A stretch of DNA of 64,000 nt from Taenia hydatigena (taxonomy: Eukaryota; Platyhelminthes; Cestoda; Cyclophyllidea; Taeniidae): assembly GCA_036345935.2 (NCBI GenBank), contig JADWOT020000001.1, positions 4,132,715 through 4,196,714 of the forward strand, in the 5' to 3' direction. Below, one piece after another: positions 61,636 to 64,000 of the stretch; position 1 is the first letter of the stretch, and every line of letters begins with the position of its first letter. Under the pieces are notes generated by a model, which saw only the letters and a program-made list of their open reading frames with translations, did not search any database and was not told the DNA's origin. A program made the translations under genes and the position numbers.

Positions 61636-62937
61636 AACGGCGTATGCTTGCGCGCAAACACATGAGACGTGGATGTATTCGCAGCGCACAAAATTGTAGA
61701 TCTTGAACAGGTACATTGCGTCAAAACAGAGAATAATGTGTGAAAGTAATTGCGATGTAAGGAAGTGTGTAATTGTCCAAACGAGTATTAATTAAAATTA
61801 TTGGGATAAGAGTGAAGGCATTCGCGACCCTCCATTTCCGAAGAACCCTGATACATTTCTTTTTTACCGTAAAGAACTTGTACTAGCATTCGATGCCTCT
61901 ATGTGTCGCTACTACTTGCATTGGACTTTTCTTAAGCCAGTAATCAATGGAAGAAAGACGCATAGCACATGCAAAAGTCTAGTGTCCGTTTCAAGTACAA
62001 TGGCAAATGATGTAGTGAGTGGGTGGTTTCATTATGGAAAGGCAGAAAACGTACGTTGACTGTGTGTAGTGGGCACTGAGAGTGGACCAATTTGTAACTG
62101 CGATTTCTGAGTAATGGGGAAAACGTCAAAGTGCTCAAGCCCTGTAAAACCATGCCATTTAAGCTATTTCGAATCCGGAAATAAGAACAACCACGAAAAG
62201 GCAGTTAGTTAGCACATTTCTTATAATCCCCTCCAGATTCTCCTTATGAAGGAAGCGAAATGTGTTGACAAAAGAAATGACGTGACCTAACCAGCGACGC
62301 AATCGGATACAGCACGCTAGGATCTGTTTTATACCTTCTTTTTGCTTCGTGTAGTCCATAATTTCTAGCCTTAACACTACTAGGCGTGAGAAATCCACTT
62401 AGGTAGTAGACAGCAGGAGGGAATTTGTATACAAAGGGTGTATACAGTGCAGCAAAGCTGTAATTTATGCAAACCCTAATATGAGGTGCTGGTGGACCTT
62501 TAGCCGCCATGGTAGCGTCAACGGTGGGCAAGAGCAACAGTTATTAAATAATTTTATATAAATAATTACCTGACTTAAGCAGCGAATTCAAGCTACACGT
62601 TGCTGGAATGATCATCCTTGTTGCCCACATAAGTGTTGCCATTGCACTTCCCCTACTCTCATCTTTCAGCTTAAAAGTGTTCAAGTGCCACAGCGTCTTA
62701 TCTCATTCGACAACTCTGATCTACCAATACGGCGGTTTTACTGCTTTAGTAGAAGCACTTAGCAAATCTATCTTTTTCATTCCTGGATGCTAGGGCTGAA
62801 TGAACAGCGTGTGAAGAAATGTTGAAGATTCTTTTCTCATCACGTATCTTCATGAGTGCATTCACTCTTGCCGGAGGAATGTAAAAATTACTCCTAACGA
62901 TTATGCACATGGGTGATTTCCATTGCAATCTGAGTAA
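61636..62937. other. No supported feature
   Basis: Single-copy-looking in the window. The frames seen (up to 97 codons, minus strand around 62.3-62.5 kb) show no recognisable motif or good splice context. Confidence 0.4.
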
Positions 62938-64000
62938 TGCGTGCAGGGCCCGAGTCGTTAGCATGACTAAAGTGGGAGCTGAGGGGGAGGAGGGGAGCGA
63001 CTGCGAGGAGGAATTGAACAGGAGAGGAGGTGCAGAGAGTGTATTGAAAGACGGCAGGTTGGAAGGTGCGGTGGGGATTGCTGCGCCTCAGTCGACCTTG
63101 ACTGTGATTAAGTCCATTGCCATTGTCATGTGTAGTTTGATTGGGTTCGGGTTGTATCCTCTCGAGCAAACTGCTTTTCTCTTAGGTCATGTGCCTCTAT
63201 GACCTCTGAGCATCGAGCATTACGGTCCTTTATGGGGAGTGTTAATGCACCTCAACTGAGGCTAGGTGACGCAGTGGTTCGCCATTTGCATTTGTGCTTT
63301 CGGTTTTGGCTTTCTGGGTGCAGTTGCATACCCCGGTCCATGGGGTTCCGACCTTTCAGTCTTTGTGCCGCGGAGAAATCGCTTCCGTGTGAGCGTGCTG
63401 GGCTACGTTTTGGAAATGACTGAGTGCAGTACTTCAATAGAAGCAGGGAATGAGCAGGCATCGAGATGCATTCATTTGGCTGATAGTTGAGTGTTAATGC
63501 CACAGGCATAGGGGCCTCCTGCGGAGAGCTGAAAATAAGATGTCCCTGTGTAGAAGAGCCGGAGGAGTATTGCGCTCTTCTACAGATGTTTAAAACCCTA
63601 CGCGTTGTAAGGGGCCACTTACCGATGCGAGGTGGTACCTCAATCGCATTGCCACAGTGACATTAAAATAAAATTGCTTCTAGTTTGCTACTTAAAGCTA
63701 CCATCGGGTAGGGAGCACAGAGCCACAAAAAAGCAGGGAGTGGGGTCTCAATCCGCTCTTCTAGGTGAACAGCATGAGGTCGCGGTAAGGAAGGGCGCTG
63801 TGCAGTCTTGAGCAAAACGGGGGTGGTGGATGCCTATCTGGAGACGCAGGTCACAAAGGGGAATTAAAGCGCAGCCCATTCAAGTAAACCAGATGCAATC
63901 TTATCTACATGAAAAAGTAAAGATTGTTGGTGCCTGTTAGCAGATGGTTTCTATGCTCCATCTAGGCTAAGAAGGCAAGCGTGGTCGGAGGAGCGGAAAC
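62938..64000 (+). repeat. Inverted duplication, right arm, SINE-like (runs off window)
   Basis: Reverse complement of 24374-25425. tRNA-like A box with one change (TGACGCAGTGG, 63267-63277), B-like box GGTTCCGACC (63344-63353), and an 11 bp perfect hairpin (63549-63584). The right end lies beyond the window. Confidence 0.8.

Noticed and set aside
1..64000. Autonomous transposon or retroelement
   Set aside because: No reverse transcriptase, integrase or transposase motif was seen in any frame, and no long terminal repeats with target duplications could be defined.

Overview
The window looks like nuclear DNA of an invertebrate animal. There are no operons, rRNAs or long ORFs. TATA/CCAAT promoters and spliceosomal-type acceptors are visible, CpG is not obviously depleted, and GC is a little above 40% by eye. 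I cannot place the species; a parasitic flatworm is my weak first guess, and no sequence here proves it. I recognise no conserved housekeeping gene, transposase, reverse transcriptase, tRNA or rRNA.

Most of 1-17,630, 28,810-29,980, 37,850-38,440 and 39,355-61,635 is a mosaic of a few modules reused in both orientations. (A) A module with a CACGTG E-box and TATAAATA. (B) A 0.6-0.7 kb 'microgene' cassette: CCAAT, exactly 25 bp, TATATAA, a ~330-370 bp leader with a CTGTAG acceptor-like site, then an ATG ORF for an acidic 59-60 residue protein. (C) A cassette-downstream module with ATCC/ATGG repeats. (D) and (E) Non-coding-looking filler modules. Ten copies of the microgene ORF are present: five intact with a full promoter (3.1k-, 9.3k+, 14.4k+, 46.5k-, 54.2k+), one intact with a mutated TATA (49.1k+), one cut by a deletion (6.6k-), two without a promoter (29.1k-, 57.4k-) and one old, diverged copy (41.7k+).

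Layout: 1-1.4 kb and 16.2-17.6 kb are an inverted pair. About 4.1-14.6 kb is repeated directly at about 43.1-54.3 kb (roughly 97-98% identical by eye over long stretches). Within each copy two microgenes are divergent around a palindrome. 54.1-58.1 kb holds an interleaved inverted structure ending in convergent microgenes. Two further inverted pairs are 24.4-25.4/62.9-64.0 kb (with a tRNA-like A box, SINE-like) and 39.4-40.6/60.4-61.6 kb. The rest (17.6-24.4, 25.4-28.8, 30.0-37.8, 38.4-39.4, 61.6-62.9 kb) is mostly single-copy within the window and holds only weak exon candidates, the best a two-exon minus-strand candidate near 26 kb.

The most interesting signal is the amplified microgene. 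The oldest copy differs from the young ones in the 25-codon core mostly by synonymous changes, and its CCAAT-TATA spacing is unchanged, so protein and promoter both seem to have been under constraint while the surrounding DNA was shuffled.
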